Assembly: GCA_965243385.1 (NCBI GenBank)
Contig: CBDEUV010000002.1
Location: 2,976,001 to 3,040,000, forward strand
DNA: 64,000 nucleotides
Source of the DNA: JANSYA01 sp965243385
Lineage (GTDB): Bacteria; Spirochaetota; Leptospiria; Leptospirales; Leptonemataceae
Reading direction: 5' to 3'
A program made the translations under genes and the position numbers. The notes under the pieces are model-generated. The model did not search any database, was not told where the DNA came from, and was given only the letters and a program-made list of their open reading frames with translations. Below are positions 1 to 8,176 of the stretch, piece after piece. How positions within the stretch are numbered: the stretch's first letter is position 1; each line of letters begins with the position of its first letter.

Positions 1-53
1 AAACGCGACAGCTCGCCTACCCGAACCCGGGAAATTCCACGCGATTTTGCGAC

Positions 54-78
54 GCGTCGTAAGAATTTTTTACGACGT
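54..78. repeat. Inverted repeat near left edge
   Basis: An 8-bp perfect inverted repeat (CGTCGTAA / TTACGACG, arms 55-62 and 70-77) surrounds an AT-rich loop. It lies about 50 bp before the first gene. It could be the terminator hairpin of a gene outside the window or an operator for the downstream gene. The run of T lies in the loop and first arm rather than after the stem, so it is not a textbook terminator. Confidence 0.35.
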
Positions 79-129
79 ACTGATTCGCCTCATGGAGATT
101 TCGCACGGAACGCTATACATCTTTCGTAT

Positions 130-543
130 ATGGACGCACAAACTCATCCCAATTTGAAAATCGTCGAGCAATTGGATCCCGCGAATCTGGCGGGGGCGAC
201 GGACATTCTACATCCGAAAGTGATCTTCCATTATTTTAATCCGGAACTTCCGGATCTTCAGGGCGACTACGTCGGACCGCAAGGCATGGGCGAGTTCTTT
301 CAACGCTTGCACGGCATGACCGCCGGCACCTTTCGTGTGGAACCGCAGTCCGCGACCCCGGTAGGGGACGAACTCGTGGTGGTTACTACGATCAACTCGC
401 TCACATTGAACGGGGAATCGATGCGCTTTCACGTTGTGCTCGTCTGGCGAATCGTGGAAGGCTGCATCACGGAAATCTGGGACGTTCCGTCGATCTACAC
501 GAGAATTCCCGCGTCCGCGGCGTCCTCGTTCAGCGCAGGCTGA
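130..543 (+). CDS. SnoaL/NTF2-like small protein
   Basis: This 137-residue protein has the size and composition of an NTF2-like (SnoaL) cone-fold domain. It has an N-terminal helical region, a central segment with YNPELP-like and GPQGMGEFFQRL residues, and then strands ending in VVLVWRIVEGCITEIWDV. That last pattern (strand, turn, strand with conserved Trp and Ile) is typical of the family. NTF2-like proteins of this kind are small-molecule isomerases, cyclases or binding proteins, and the substrate cannot be read from the sequence. The ATG at 130 has no strong ribosome binding site. The 3' end overlaps the convergent VOC gene by 14 bp. Confidence 0.7.
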   Translation: MDAQTHPNLKIVEQLDPANLAGATDILHPKVIFHYFNPELPDLQGDYVGPQGMGEFFQRLHGMTAGTFRVEPQSATPVGDELVVVTTINSLTLNGESMRFHVVLVWRIVEGCITEIWDVPSIYTRIPASAASSFSAG

Positions 544-1279
544 ATACGGCGCCCATAGGATCGGCAACGAGGGTGCCGGGCTGCGCGTTCGTCGATCGCA
601 TCAACACTTCGCCCCCCAGGCTCCCGGCACTGGCCAGCGCGGTCTCAAGATCGCGGACACGCATACAGGGCGCCCAGATTCCGCCGGTGCCGGGCAGCGG
701 TATCGTTCCGTCTCGCACAATGATACTCGCGACGTGCGCGCCGCTGGAATCGTACATAAGGCTGCCGCCGGCTGGATCCAGGTCGCCCGCAGTCCAACCG
801 AAGAGGCCCTCATAAAACTCTCGAGCCGGATCCGGCTCCGGGGCGATCAGTACATCCGGCAGAAAGGTTCCGGTCGGCGCCGGAAAATTATGACCGACGA
901 CGAAGGGGCAGATTACGGCGCCCGTAACGTCGCGCAGAACCGCCGAGCGACCCACCCCTGGAACGTCGAACGCTTCCCTGTCGACTGTCGCGCCCAGTGC
1001 CTTCGCCCGATCAGTCAGGACGTCGACATCGTCGCAGGCGACATACGCCAGCCATCGATTCGCGTAGGACTCAATGATGCCGCCCTGCGCTTCGCCCCCG
1101 GCCACGATGAGTGGATAATCCGCTTCGCCGTCCCCCCAGGCGAATTCGGTGGCATGCTCGACGTGGTACTCCCAGCCGAAGACGTCCGAATAGAATCTGT
1201 TCGCCAGCGCCACATCGGGGGTTAAAAGGTCGTGCCAGACAATACGGCCGACTTTAATTGTTTCACGCACGTTTCGCAT
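530..1279 (-). CDS. VOC family protein, tandem glyoxalase-like domains
   Basis: About 249 residues with two vicinal-oxygen-chelate modules. The first begins near residue 10 (GRIVWHDLLTPD, ANRFYSDVFGWEYH) and the second near residue 135 (DVLIAPEPDPAREFYEGLFG). Each module has the characteristic 'FY..lFGW' helix followed by strands. Tandem VOC proteins include glyoxalases, dioxygenases and antibiotic-binding proteins, and the specific role is unknown. I chose ATG at 1279 because AGGA lies 4 bp upstream. A GTG at 1291 adds four residues but sits directly on an AAGGAAAG sequence. The gene converges on the NTF2-like gene with a 14-bp overlap. Confidence 0.82.
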   Translation of the reverse strand: MRNVRETIKVGRIVWHDLLTPDVALANRFYSDVFGWEYHVEHATEFAWGDGEADYPLIVAGGEAQGGIIESYANRWLAYVACDDVDVLTDRAKALGATVDREAFDVPGVGRSAVLRDVTGAVICPFVVGHNFPAPTGTFLPDVLIAPEPDPAREFYEGLFGWTAGDLDPAGGSLMYDSSGAHVASIIVRDGTIPLPGTGGIWAPCMRVRDLETALASAGSLGGEVLMRSTNAQPGTLVADPMGAVFSLR

Positions 1280-1419
1280 TGCGTCCTGCACCTTTCCTTA
1301 TAATAGTAGACCGACGACCGGCGCGAGTATATGACAGTGATCATGCTATTGTATGCGTTATGTCCGCATTTACGAGTAGAGACTAAACGAATCGGACCGG
1401 ACGATTAAAGGCCTAAGTC

Positions 1420-1971
1420 ATGAGTGAATGGACCAACGAAACCGCAGAATGGTACGCGCAGAAATACGGCGAATACCCGACGAATCATCTGGCCCTCGAC
1501 GCGATTGAGATACCGCCGCAACCGTGCATCGTCGATATCGGTTGTGGAACAGGATCGGCGCTGAGGCATGCCGCCGGTCTCGCCCCTGGAGCAAGGTTGA
1601 TCGGAATCGATCCGGTCGATCGCATGCTTGAAATCGCCCGGGAAAGGGCTTCGGAGGATTCCCACGGGCACCGCATTGAATTTCGTAAGGGCGGCGCCGA
1701 TTCGATTCCGGTAGAAGATGCTTCTGCCGATCTGGTGCTCGCCTTTGATAGTATCGATCATTGGCCTGATCGCGCGGGAGGTCTGGCCGAAGTGAAACGC
1801 ATCCTCAAAACGAGCGGCCGATTGGTCATCGTAAAAGACGAAGGCGCGCCCATGCAAAACAATCTGCTCGATACGGAATTGCCCCGGGCGGGGTTTAAGG
1901 CGATCAGTAACCAGCGCATCGCGAAAGGCGATGTGGCCTTCAACTTGCGGGTGTGTGAGCGAACAGCTTGA
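1420..1971 (+). CDS. Class I SAM-dependent methyltransferase
   Basis: This 183-residue protein has a Rossmann-fold methyltransferase core. Motif I is VDIGCGTGSALRHA (about residues 38-51), followed by the acidic end of strand 2 (IGIDPVDRMLEIAR) and the motif IV region LVLAFDSIDHW. The histidine and tryptophan after the Asp resemble the UbiE/Methyltransf_11 group. It is short for the family, so a compact single domain is likely. The substrate is unknown. It is transcribed away from the VOC gene across a 140-bp intergenic space. Confidence 0.82.
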   Translation: MSEWTNETAEWYAQKYGEYPTNHLALDAIEIPPQPCIVDIGCGTGSALRHAAGLAPGARLIGIDPVDRMLEIARERASEDSHGHRIEFRKGGADSIPVEDASADLVLAFDSIDHWPDRAGGLAEVKRILKTSGRLVIVKDEGAPMQNNLLDTELPRAGFKAISNQRIAKGDVAFNLRVCERTA

Positions 1972-2026
1972 CCGGCACGCCGGCGGCTATTCTCACCCGA
2001 AGGCCGCTCACCGATGGCGACGCATT

Positions 2027-2842
2027 TCAGGCCGTACGGGAATTCTTGATTTCGGTAATCAATTCGCTGATCTGGCGTACGCGGGCCAGAGACTTACCGG
2101 ACAACGCGGGGTAACGTTTCGAAACGTCGCGAAAGAGGACCTGTACCCGCGCCAGTTCCCCGATATAATCACGCACCCACGAATTCTTGAAACGATTGCT
2201 GCGTCGTTCAAAGCGACGCACGGTTTCGCGCAGCACCGCTTCCGCGCGCGTATAGAATTCGATCGCCTGATCGTAGGGATGCGCGGGGATGTCGTCGTCC
2301 GCATAGCCAGCGCCGCCTTTGCGGCGAGTCGGACGATACTCGCGGACCTTCGCGTGTTTGCCATAAACCTGTGAAGACTCATCGTCGCCCCAGATCATAT
2401 CGGAAAGGTTTACGTAAATATCGCCAAGCGGGGAGTCTTCATCCGGGGGCGTGAAGACCGTGCGAAAGGCCGACTTGCGGCTCGCCTCGCGCGCGAATCG
2501 GCGACCGGCCTCGAAGGGATCGCGAAAGGGATTGCTGCCGAATCCGGCGAAACCGTTGCCGCCGGCGGTCGTCGACTGCCCGCTGCGAACCGGTCCCGCC
2601 TGCGGACGCGCCGGCCCCGGGGAATGGATCGTCGAACTCTGCGGCGCGGGGCGTGCGGGAACGCCTTTCTTAAACGCCGCGTAGGCTTCGATCAGCAGCC
2701 GGCTGTGGCCGTCGTCAGCCTGGCGATTCGCGTCGGGGTGATGCTGTTTAATCCGGGACCGGAAGGCCTGTTTCACGGCTTCCGGCCCGTCCCCGGGAGC
2801 GACCCCCAGGGCCCGGCAATATTTATCGAAGTCTTGCTGCAC
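2027..2842 (-). CDS. J-domain (DnaJ-like) protein
   Basis: The N-terminal 65 residues form a J domain with the HPD tripeptide at residues 35-37 (IKQHHPDANRQ), which in this family stimulates the ATPase of a DnaK partner. After it comes a Pro/Ala/Ser-rich linker (about residues 65-105) and a roughly 165-residue C-terminal region with no zinc-finger CXXCXGXG repeats. It is therefore not DnaJ itself but a specialised co-chaperone. The gene is separated by only 2 bp from the upstream membrane-protein gene and is probably the last gene of a minus-strand operon with that gene and the DUF883 gene. Confidence 0.8.
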   Translation of the reverse strand: MQQDFDKYCRALGVAPGDGPEAVKQAFRSRIKQHHPDANRQADDGHSRLLIEAYAAFKKGVPARPAPQSSTIHSPGPARPQAGPVRSGQSTTAGGNGFAGFGSNPFRDPFEAGRRFAREASRKSAFRTVFTPPDEDSPLGDIYVNLSDMIWGDDESSQVYGKHAKVREYRPTRRKGGAGYADDDIPAHPYDQAIEFYTRAEAVLRETVRRFERRSNRFKNSWVRDYIGELARVQVLFRDVSKRYPALSGKSLARVRQISELITEIKNSRTA

Positions 2843-2844
2843 GC

Positions 2845-3333
2845 TCAGTAATTCTCGTCGTCATTATAGAGATCGTCTTCTGACTCTCGTTGTTCCAGCA
2901 ATTTCCCGCCGGTTTTCAAAAGAATTGCGAACAAAAAGACCGCCAGCAGCAAAAATCCAATAAAAAGAGCGAAAGACGCCGCCATAGGACTGCCCAGAGC
3001 CCAGCTCAGCAACTGGTAGGAGCCCAACGCCAAAAGCCAGATCGATATGACGATGCAGGTCAGCCCGGCCACGAACAGGCCGAAAGCCGCAAGCAGCAGC
3101 TTCCCCCGATAGCGGGCCTCCGTTTTCAGGAAGCTGCGCAAGGACCGGCTCCAGTTGCGCCAGTCCAGGAGCATCACCACCAGATTTTCAAAGAGTGCGT
3201 AATAACGCCGAACTACGGATTCGGGGTCGTCCGGGGAACGCTCCCGGCGCTGGTCTTCCCGGGTCGGGCCGTCGTCTTTGAAGAATTCTTCGTCAAAGTC
3301 GGCGGCGCCTTTTTCGGTGCGATCGTCAGGCAT
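2845..3333 (-). CDS. Two-helix membrane protein, holin-X/phage-holin-like family
   Basis: This 162-residue protein has an acidic, charged N-terminus, an amphipathic stretch near residues 45-70, and two strong transmembrane helices (about 79-104 and 116-140). It ends in an acidic tail. The layout resembles the YqjE/holin-X superfamily that commonly neighbours DUF883 (YqjD/ElaB) genes, as it does here. In that setting these proteins are inner-membrane and stress associated, although the molecular role is not known. It lies 2 bp before the J-domain gene and 25 bp after the DUF883 gene. Confidence 0.7.
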   Translation of the reverse strand: MPDDRTEKGAADFDEEFFKDDGPTREDQRRERSPDDPESVVRRYYALFENLVVMLLDWRNWSRSLRSFLKTEARYRGKLLLAAFGLFVAGLTCIVISIWLLALGSYQLLSWALGSPMAASFALFIGFLLLAVFLFAILLKTGGKLLEQRESEDDLYNDDENY

Positions 3334-3358
3334 GGTCCGGCAATCGGGCGAGCGCGAA

Positions 3359-3643
3359 TCAGCGACCGCGCATGAGCAGGCCCAGAATAATGCCCACGCC
3401 CAGGCCCGTGGCTCCGGCGATCAGCGCCGCCTGCTGCGGATTCTCTTTACAGTACTCGGCGACGGAGCCGATGACTTCGCCGGACTTCTCGCGATAGACC
3501 TGGCTTTTGTCTTTCAGATCGCGCAGACCGGCGCTGGCTCGATCCTGAAGTTCGGCCACGTCGGCTTTGAGCGACTGCACGGAATCTTTCAGACGCGTCA
3601 TCGCATCTTCGTTGTTTTCGCTATTTTCTACTTGAGCTGCCAT
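3359..3643 (-). CDS. DUF883 (YqjD/ElaB-like) membrane-anchored protein
   Basis: This 94-residue protein has a long charged amphipathic helix (residues 10-70, heptad-like with 'LKDSVQSLKADVAELQDRA'). It ends with the family hallmark: YCKENPQQAALIAGATGLGV leading into a single C-terminal transmembrane helix and MRGR. YqjD/ElaB proteins anchor in the inner membrane by this tail and bind ribosomes in stationary phase in E. coli. Whether that holds here is unknown. It is the first gene of a probable three-gene operon (DUF883, holin-like, J-domain). A GGGGA ribosome binding site precedes the ATG. Confidence 0.85.
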   Translation of the reverse strand: MAAQVENSENNEDAMTRLKDSVQSLKADVAELQDRASAGLRDLKDKSQVYREKSGEVIGSVAEYCKENPQQAALIAGATGLGVGIILGLLMRGR

Positions 3644-3757
3644 TCTATCACATCCCCGGATCCGGACGCTGGTCCGGTAAGATTCTCGACCCCTCGAATC
3701 TTTCCCGATTCGCGGGACTGTAAACGAATTTATTTTTTCGCGCCCCTTCCCCCTGGC

Positions 3758-4762
3758 TCAACTATACGGAGAAGCATCGTACGGGCCAGGGTCGCGCTTC
3801 GTATCTCTGGAATCCCTCGATGGGGCAGCCGGCGGCGTGGGGCGATCGTACCCGGACAGCGAATCCGGCTGGCCGAAACGATCGTCACCCGGGCCGTTCT
3901 CTGCGGGGTCTACAGAATCCTGTGCGTCGCCTTCGCCGGCGGTATCGTCGGCCAGCAGGCTCAGGGCCGCCGCCCCCTGTATGGCGTAGTGCACCGGAGC
4001 CGTCACCAGCGCTCCGATTCCACAGCACAGGAAGCCGGCCAGGAAAATGATCTCCGTAAGCAGCGTCAGAAATGCCAGGGACACCTGGACCGGCGCCGTC
4101 ATTCTCCAGGACTGCACAATCGCGGCGATGGCGCTCGACTTTCGTTCGAGAATCAGCGGATACACGAGCAGCAGGCGGGCGTCGAGATAGAGTTTCAGCA
4201 ACCAGATCCCGACGAGGAGCACACCCGTAATGGCCAGACCCACATCGTCCGATTCCATGGCTTCGATTTGTTGTTCGATCGCTTCGCTACTGATGACCAG
4301 CACCAGGGAGAGGATGAACAGGATCAGTGGAACGATGAGCTGCAGAAAATAGATGACGGCGGTCGCTCCGCAAATCGGCCCCGGGCGATGGAAACCGGCG
4401 AATACGTCTTCCACACGACCGGCGCCGCGCTGCACCTGCATTCCCAGAATCTGCATCCCGGCCTGCAGCATGCGATAGAGAAAATAGAGCCCCAGTGCCC
4501 CGCCAAATCCAATCACCAGAATGCCGACGATCGCGGCGTCATCTCCGGTGCCTGCCACCGCTCCGATCGAAGTCAGGAAGGCGAAATAGGCCGCCCCGAG
4601 CAGCACGACCATCACAATCGACGCCAGAATCCCCGGCCCCGGATTCTGGCGAAAGCCTTCGCCGCCTTCATTCAGGCAGCGGGCGATGGAAAACGATCGG
4701 ACCCCGCGCGGGGAGTGGCTTTCGAAACCGGATTCCGGCGCGGCGTAAACATCATCTTCCAT
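3758..4762 (-). CDS. Polytopic membrane protein of unknown function
   Basis: About 334 residues. A polar N-terminus is followed by six or so hydrophobic helices (for example GILASIVMVVLLGAAYFAFL and IVPLILFILSLVLVISS). The C-terminal 70 residues are Asp/Pro/Ser rich and probably disordered. The arrangement is reminiscent of DUF975/YciC-type integral membrane proteins, but I cannot assign it firmly. The ATG at 4762 was chosen; an in-frame TTG at 4798 adds 12 residues and has no better ribosome binding site. It lies 114 bp upstream of the DUF883 gene on the same strand. Confidence 0.7.
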   Translation of the reverse strand: MEDDVYAAPESGFESHSPRGVRSFSIARCLNEGGEGFRQNPGPGILASIVMVVLLGAAYFAFLTSIGAVAGTGDDAAIVGILVIGFGGALGLYFLYRMLQAGMQILGMQVQRGAGRVEDVFAGFHRPGPICGATAVIYFLQLIVPLILFILSLVLVISSEAIEQQIEAMESDDVGLAITGVLLVGIWLLKLYLDARLLLVYPLILERKSSAIAAIVQSWRMTAPVQVSLAFLTLLTEIIFLAGFLCCGIGALVTAPVHYAIQGAAALSLLADDTAGEGDAQDSVDPAENGPGDDRFGQPDSLSGYDRPTPPAAPSRDSRDTKRDPGPYDASPYS

Positions 4763-4943
4763 TCCCGCGATAGCAGCCGGCGGCGGGCTGTGCTTCAAGG
4801 AAATAAGAAAGATCGAGGAATCTCAGGCAGAAATCAATGCACAGCTAAGAAACAGCATAACTTATCCACGGAAAAGGGATTGGCATGTGGTGCGCTGCAC
4901 AAAAAATGGCCTTTGTTTTTGTTCGATTAACAGGTTTTAGCCA

Positions 4944-6524
4944 ATGAGTTCCGGAAAACATCAGCTTCGAGACCGCATTCTGCTGGGTCTCGCCCACTTC
5001 TTAGACCGCCACATGGATCGCAGGGTGCAGCGCAGCCTGCCCGATTCTCGTTCCCGGCGCAGCCCGCGGGTCTGGACAGTCCTGCTTGTCGTCGTAGCGC
5101 TCGCCGCCTCGGCCCTCTCGATGGTCCCTGTAATTCGACTGCACCAACAGCGGGCCGCCGCTTCGGCGACAAAACCCTCGAATGCGAAGACCGCTCGTTT
5201 CCAGGCCGCGCTGCCGGAGAACGCGCGCTTTGTCTTCGCCCCCGAGGGCGACCGCCTGGTTGTGGACTGCGAGCGGCCTCGCTCCGCGCGCAGTATCGCC
5301 CGGGACCTGTATGATTTCAGCTCGATCTTTTCGCCGGGCGAACTGGCGGCGGAAATCCAGGCCAACAATGTCGAACACTTTGAGCGAAGCGATCGCCCGG
5401 AAAGCAGTCGCTGCAAACCCGGCACGCAAATCGCGATTCCGCGCCCGCTCTTCGAGCCCATCGAAAACCAGGCGCTGGGCTGGCCCGTAGATCGCGCGGT
5501 GCACGCCATGTATTTGCGCGGTGATAATACGCGTCCCGCGCGTCTCGTGCGGGAAGTGGAACGCATGCGCCAGATCGGCGCGAACGGCGTCGTCTTCGAC
5601 GTAAAGGATATCATCGGCGTGGTCAACTATCGCTCGTCGGTTCCGGAAGTCGAAGCGATGCGCCGCCACGAACCGCCGATCCGCAATCTCGCGAAAACCA
5701 TCCAGTATCTTCACGAGCAGGGCATGTACGTCATCGCGCGCACGGCTCTCTTTCAGGACGAAAACCTGGCGATCAACAGACCGGATCTGGCGATCAAAGA
5801 CCGCGGCGCCCCGAACGGAATCTTATTGGTAAAAGGCAAACCGTTATGGGTCGACGCGGGCCGGCCTGAAGTTCGCAACTATAACTTGAAGATCGTGCAG
5901 GAACTCGTAACTCTGGGAGTCGACGAGATCCAGTTCGATTATATTCGTTATCCCGCCGAGGGCGATCTTTCGCGCGTGGAATACTATAAACTGCCGGATG
6001 CGAATCACAAGACGGACTATCTCGTAAATTTTCTGGCCGGGGCTTTTCTGCTGACCCGTCCGACCGACGTCAAAGTCAGCATTGATATCTTCGGCATCGT
6101 CGCCTGGGGCGAAGAGGTCGACATTCGCGCGACGGGCCAGCGTCTGAATCGTATGGCGACATTCGTGGACATCGTTTCGCCCATGCTCTACCCTTCCCAT
6201 TTCAGCCGGGGCTTTCACGGCTTCGAAAATCCGGCGGACGAAGGTTATCATTTCTATTATGACGGCGTAAAGCGCGTGCACGAGCTCAGCGCGAAGCCCG
6301 GGCTCATCGTACGACCCTGGCTACAGGCTTTTCGCTGGCGGGTGACGAACTACAACGAAGCTTATATCCGCGACCAAATCGCGGGCAATCAAGCCGGCGG
6401 CGGCGTGGGCTGGATGATGTGGAACGCCGGCAACGACTACGAGCTGGTCTATCGAGCGCTGCGCGATCGCGAGCTGAGCGGCCGAACGGACGCGCGTACA
6501 GGTACAGTCGGGCATGGCATCTAA
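4944..6524 (+). CDS. Putative glycoside hydrolase, DUF4015 family
   Basis: This 526-residue protein starts with a cytoplasmic basic segment and one transmembrane helix (about 44-63), so the rest should lie outside the inner membrane. A small region around 100-165 ends in CKPGTQIAIPRP and looks like a LysM-type tail. Residues about 185-505 match the DUF4015 TIM-barrel family of putative glycosidases. Seen motifs are GVVFDVKD, EIQFDYIRYP (probable catalytic Asp region) and DIVSPMLYPSHF. It ends with GVGWMMWNAGNDY. The substrate is unknown; peptidoglycan or an exopolysaccharide is plausible from location. Confidence 0.85.
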   Translation: MSSGKHQLRDRILLGLAHFLDRHMDRRVQRSLPDSRSRRSPRVWTVLLVVVALAASALSMVPVIRLHQQRAAASATKPSNAKTARFQAALPENARFVFAPEGDRLVVDCERPRSARSIARDLYDFSSIFSPGELAAEIQANNVEHFERSDRPESSRCKPGTQIAIPRPLFEPIENQALGWPVDRAVHAMYLRGDNTRPARLVREVERMRQIGANGVVFDVKDIIGVVNYRSSVPEVEAMRRHEPPIRNLAKTIQYLHEQGMYVIARTALFQDENLAINRPDLAIKDRGAPNGILLVKGKPLWVDAGRPEVRNYNLKIVQELVTLGVDEIQFDYIRYPAEGDLSRVEYYKLPDANHKTDYLVNFLAGAFLLTRPTDVKVSIDIFGIVAWGEEVDIRATGQRLNRMATFVDIVSPMLYPSHFSRGFHGFENPADEGYHFYYDGVKRVHELSAKPGLIVRPWLQAFRWRVTNYNEAYIRDQIAGNQAGGGVGWMMWNAGNDYELVYRALRDRELSGRTDARTGTVGHGI

Positions 6525-6669
6525 GCACGCGGCTTAACTCTCGACGTATCAGACTGCTCATTGAGTGAAAATATTTTCGTCGGCCAGCGGATCGCGAAGA
6601 TCGAAAGGCGGCCTGGCGCCAAATTTTTGTGTTCCACCGTGGAGCGCTCAAAAATATGTTGGGAGCTAA

Positions 6670-7875
6670 GTGGCGTCCCCCAATTCCATAGAGCCGGGAC
6701 AGCTCCGGCCGTTTTTCCAGCCCATCGTTTCGGTTTCGGACGGGTCGATCTACGGCTACGAGGTGCTCGCCCGCCAGGTCAACGAAGCGGGCGATATCAG
6801 CAATATAGGAGCCTTCTTCAACGATGAAACGGTTCCCGAACAGGAACGCATCAGCGTCGACCGCACGGTCCGCGAACGCTCCTTCCAGTACTTAAAAGAA
6901 CAAAAGCCGGGATCCAATCGGCTGTTTATCAACATCCACCCCGCCTGGATCTATCGCCAGCGGGAAAGCGATGCACTCTTTCCGACGATTCAAATGATGG
7001 ATGAGATCGGCGTCCCCGGCGACAGCCTGATCGTCGAGATCACCGAGCAGAAATTTCTGCAGGCTGATTTCGATTTTCTGAACCGGCTCATCGACCGCTA
7101 TCGCGAACGCGGGATCAAGATCGCCATCGACGATTTCAGCTTCCCGAATTTCGACCGGCTGCTGTCAATCAAGCCGGATTTCGTGAAAGTGGATATTCAG
7201 CTCGTTAAGAAGAGCGCCCAGAGTCAGGACTACAAAAAACTGGTCGGCTATATTTCGAAGTTTTGCCAGGAACTCGGAATCTCGGTCATCTTCGAAGGCG
7301 TGGAAACGCTGCATGAACTCGAGAATGCGATCGAGTCCGGCGGCAGTCTGATCCAGGGATGGTTTTTATCGAAAGCCCAGGCGGACTTCCAGGAAAGCGA
7401 CAGTTATCGCCAGGTGATTCAGCTGGGGCTGAACAACGTCATCTATCGCGCGCGCCACTCCAGTCAAAACATCGTTAAGATTGAACACAATATGAACCAG
7501 TACCTGCGGCTGGTCATCGAGCGCGAACAGCTGTTTCGCAAATCGAATCTGGACGAAGCGTTGAATCGCATCCTGCCATTCTTGCCGCCGCAATGCTTTC
7601 GAGTATTCATCTGCGACGGCTACGGCCTGCAGCGCTCATCGAATTATACGCGCGCCGATCAGGCCGCCGATTTTCGCATTCATCCCGAACACCGCGGCAA
7701 AAACTGGGGCTGGCGGCCGTACTTTTTCAACAACCTGGTGCGAATGAAAGAATGGAATCGCGGAGTCATTTCGCACGAGTACGTCGACGTCGAAACCCGC
7801 CGGCGCACGCTGACCTTCTCCTATCCGATCAGCGGCGATCTGTTCATCTTCCTGGATTTTTTTGCGGAAGGTTAA
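6670..7875 (+). CDS. EAL domain protein with YkuI-like C-terminal sensor domain
   Basis: Residues 10-250 form an EAL domain, the fold of c-di-GMP phosphodiesterases. Metal and substrate residues are visible: the Glu of YEVLAR (EVL in place of EAL), Asn of NIHP, Glu of EITEQ, the DD pair of IDDFS, Lys of FVKVD, Glu of EGVE and Gln of QGWF. Loop 6 reads DDFSFPNFD instead of the usual DFGTGYSS, so activity may be reduced or regulated. The C-terminal 150 residues (KNWGWRPYFFNN, FSYPIS) match the PAS-like YkuI_C domain. The GTG start has GGGAGCTA just upstream. Confidence 0.87.
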   Translation: MASPNSIEPGQLRPFFQPIVSVSDGSIYGYEVLARQVNEAGDISNIGAFFNDETVPEQERISVDRTVRERSFQYLKEQKPGSNRLFINIHPAWIYRQRESDALFPTIQMMDEIGVPGDSLIVEITEQKFLQADFDFLNRLIDRYRERGIKIAIDDFSFPNFDRLLSIKPDFVKVDIQLVKKSAQSQDYKKLVGYISKFCQELGISVIFEGVETLHELENAIESGGSLIQGWFLSKAQADFQESDSYRQVIQLGLNNVIYRARHSSQNIVKIEHNMNQYLRLVIEREQLFRKSNLDEALNRILPFLPPQCFRVFICDGYGLQRSSNYTRADQAADFRIHPEHRGKNWGWRPYFFNNLVRMKEWNRGVISHEYVDVETRRRTLTFSYPISGDLFIFLDFFAEG

Positions 7876-7900
7876 GGGCTTCCAAGCTTCAAACTTTGCG

Positions 7901-8050
7901 CGAGCGAAGCGACCGCAAAGCTGAGCGACTCCGCAGGAGTCGCGAAGAGGGGAATATCACAAACCGTAAGGGTCCGAAGGACCTGAAAGTCTGAACGAGC
8001 GACGCGAGAGAAGACCTGAGTGACCCCGCAGGAGTCGCGAAGAATGGAAT
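7901..8050. repeat. Two 55-bp direct repeat copies, 95-bp period
   Basis: Copy 1 (7901-7955) and copy 2 (7996-8050) align over 55 bp without gaps. They share cgagcga at the start, then ctgag-ga-t/c-ccgcaggagtcgcgaag and a final ggaat. The repeat lies between the EAL gene and the ammonium transporter gene and is not coding. The sequence 'gcgactccgcaggagtcgc' within copy 1 is itself a near-perfect palindrome, so each copy could fold as a hairpin. Confidence 0.7.
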
Positions 8051-8054
8051 GTTT

Positions 8055-8172
8055 TGCCACGGATGTCACCGATGGCACGGATGAAAGGCTTTTAGGGTCG
8101 CGATATTCACAGGGCTATCCGTGACATCCGTGCAATCCGTGGCCGGCCTCCGCCGCGATTCAATCCGTGGCG
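8055..8172. repeat. Interspersed CACGGAT/ATCCGTG inverted repeat
   Basis: The left arm (about 8056-8084) contains gccacggatgtcacc followed by gatggcacggatgaaa. The right arm (about 8116-8144) reads atccgtgacatccgtgcaatccgtggcc, an imperfect reverse complement of the left arm. A further aatccgtggcg lies at 8162-8172. The repeated ATCCGTG unit, in both orientations, occurs six or more times within 120 bp. The element is located just downstream of the ammonium transporter gene (minus strand), where it could form a long stem in the transcript. Confidence 0.65.
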
Positions 8173-8176
8173 AAAC

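Noticed and set aside
4862..4870. DnaA-box-like TTATCCACG (others at 11739 and 43886)
   Set aside because: Single scattered matches, one inside a coding region, with no AT-rich unwinding region or box cluster; not an origin.
3278..4930. Long plus-strand reading frame of about 550 codons
   Set aside because: It lies opposite the DUF883 and membrane protein genes, is Arg/Gln/His rich, and has no recognisable domain; a GC-rich antisense shadow.
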